DNA of 64,000 nucleotides from NCBI RefSeq assembly GCF_024345395.1, contig NZ_JAGQBA010000004.1, forward strand, positions 186,001 to 250,000. The letters are read 5' to 3'. Positions 63,696-64,000 of this stretch are shown here, piece after piece. Positions within the stretch are counted from its first letter, which is position 1. Each line of letters opens with the position of its first letter. The position numbers and the translations under genes are program-made. This DNA comes from Cyanobium sp. Tous-M-B4. GTDB taxonomy: Bacteria; Cyanobacteriota; Cyanobacteriia; PCC-6307; Cyanobiaceae. Under the pieces are notes generated by a model. It was not told the origin of the DNA and did no database searches. It saw only the letters and a list, made by a program, of their open reading frames with translations.

Positions 63696-64000
63696 CTAAG
63701 GCAACACCGTCACGGGGGTGCCCATCTCCACCAGATCGAACAGTTCCCGCACATGCTCATCCAGTAGGCGCACGCAGCCGTGGGAAACGGCCTGGCCCAC
63801 GCTGTGCCTCTGGGGTGTGCCGTGGAAGCCAGCGCTGACGCAACCCTTCACCACAAGGTGCTCGCTGCCGTTGAAGCCGGCGCGGCCCTTGCAGTCGCGG
63901 TGGAAGCCAATCCAGCGGCTGCCGAGGGGGTTGGCAGGTCCAGGCGGGATGCGTTGGCCGGTGGCTGGGTGCTCCCAGGTGGGGTCTACCGCTAGCTCGA
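63696..64000 (-). CDS. L,D-transpeptidase (YkuD), C-terminal part, truncated by window edge
   Basis: The last 101 codons of a minus-strand gene that runs beyond the right edge. '[15 protein letters not shown]', '[16 protein letters not shown]' and the catalytic '[19 protein letters not shown]' (His and Cys of the S-H-G-C-x-R motif) identify a YkuD domain. It forms 3-3 peptidoglycan cross-links or attaches lipoproteins. The N-terminus and signal peptide are outside. It ends 40 bases from the glgA start. Confidence 0.9.
   Translation of the reverse strand, partial: ELAVDPTWEHPATGQRIPPGPANPLGSRWIGFHRDCKGRAGFNGSEHLVVKGCVSAGFHGTPQRHSVGQAVSHGCVRLLDEHVRELFDLVEMGTPVTVLP

Overview
The window looks like chromosomal DNA of an alpha-picocyanobacterium (Cyanobium / Synechococcus type). 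The grounds are a GC-rich compact genome (about 60% by eye, not computed), oxygenic-photosynthesis genes (psb28, GUN4, PAM68, a high-light-inducible protein, solanesyl diphosphate synthase) and several small families restricted to cyanobacteria (DUF3082, DUF1816, DUF3288, DUF1350, DUF6439-like). I saw no insertion sequence, prophage, CRISPR array, rRNA operon or origin. No stretch over 300 bases lacks a gene. The one tRNA I found is tRNA-Pro(GGG).

Layout. 1-3.4 kb: the end of glnA, a methyltransferase, small unknown genes, an RsbW-like anti-sigma kinase and GUN4. 3.5-7.1 kb: mnmH/selU, psb28 and two tandem AI-2E-type permeases. 7.1-13 kb: a tightly packed minus-strand operon rsmA-ispE-DUF3082-31-codon ORF-pdhB-secD-secF-small membrane gene. 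13-17.2 kb: small envelope genes, a YraN nuclease-like gene, a pentapeptide-repeat lumen/periplasm protein, a GDT1/Mnx-type cation exporter and an NAD-type gap1. 17.2-20.2 kb: an SOS cassette (LexA box, umuD, umuC), then a short accessory stretch of small unknown genes. 20.2-31 kb: dnaG, an EamA permease, an HNH-like orphan, a lipoprotein, ruvA, rpsO, PAM68, dnaE and gatA.

31-36.4 kb is a minus-strand run: trpD, carA, STAS, mini-RNase III, rlmB and DUF1816, with DUF3288 upstream. A pair of hairpins sits directly before trpD. 36.4-40.4 kb: an ABC exporter half, msrA, an MliC-like protein, small membrane genes and the tRNA. 40.4-46 kb: a DnaQ-like exonuclease, PrxQ, DUF1350, and an overlapping FIST sensor plus GGDEF-EAL pair (c-di-GMP signalling). 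46-55 kb: acs, a HAD phosphatase, sds, murI, amidase, nitrilase, comB, and ubiD with a cysteine-free Rrf2 regulator. 55.3-64 kb: a secreted orphan in AT-richer DNA, thiD, aroA, glmU, hli, murF, glgA and a partial L,D-transpeptidase.

Most genes are core housekeeping: replication and repair, cell wall, isoprenoids, central carbon and photosystem assembly. Neighbours commonly overlap by 1-11 bases, and many convergent pairs overlap at their 3' ends. I did not find a clear new multi-gene system. The best leads are the trpD leader with its mutually exclusive hairpins, the FIST/GGDEF-EAL operon, the LexA-boxed umuDC with an atypical UmuD, the conserved HNH-like orphan and the 31-codon membrane ORF inside the pdhB operon.
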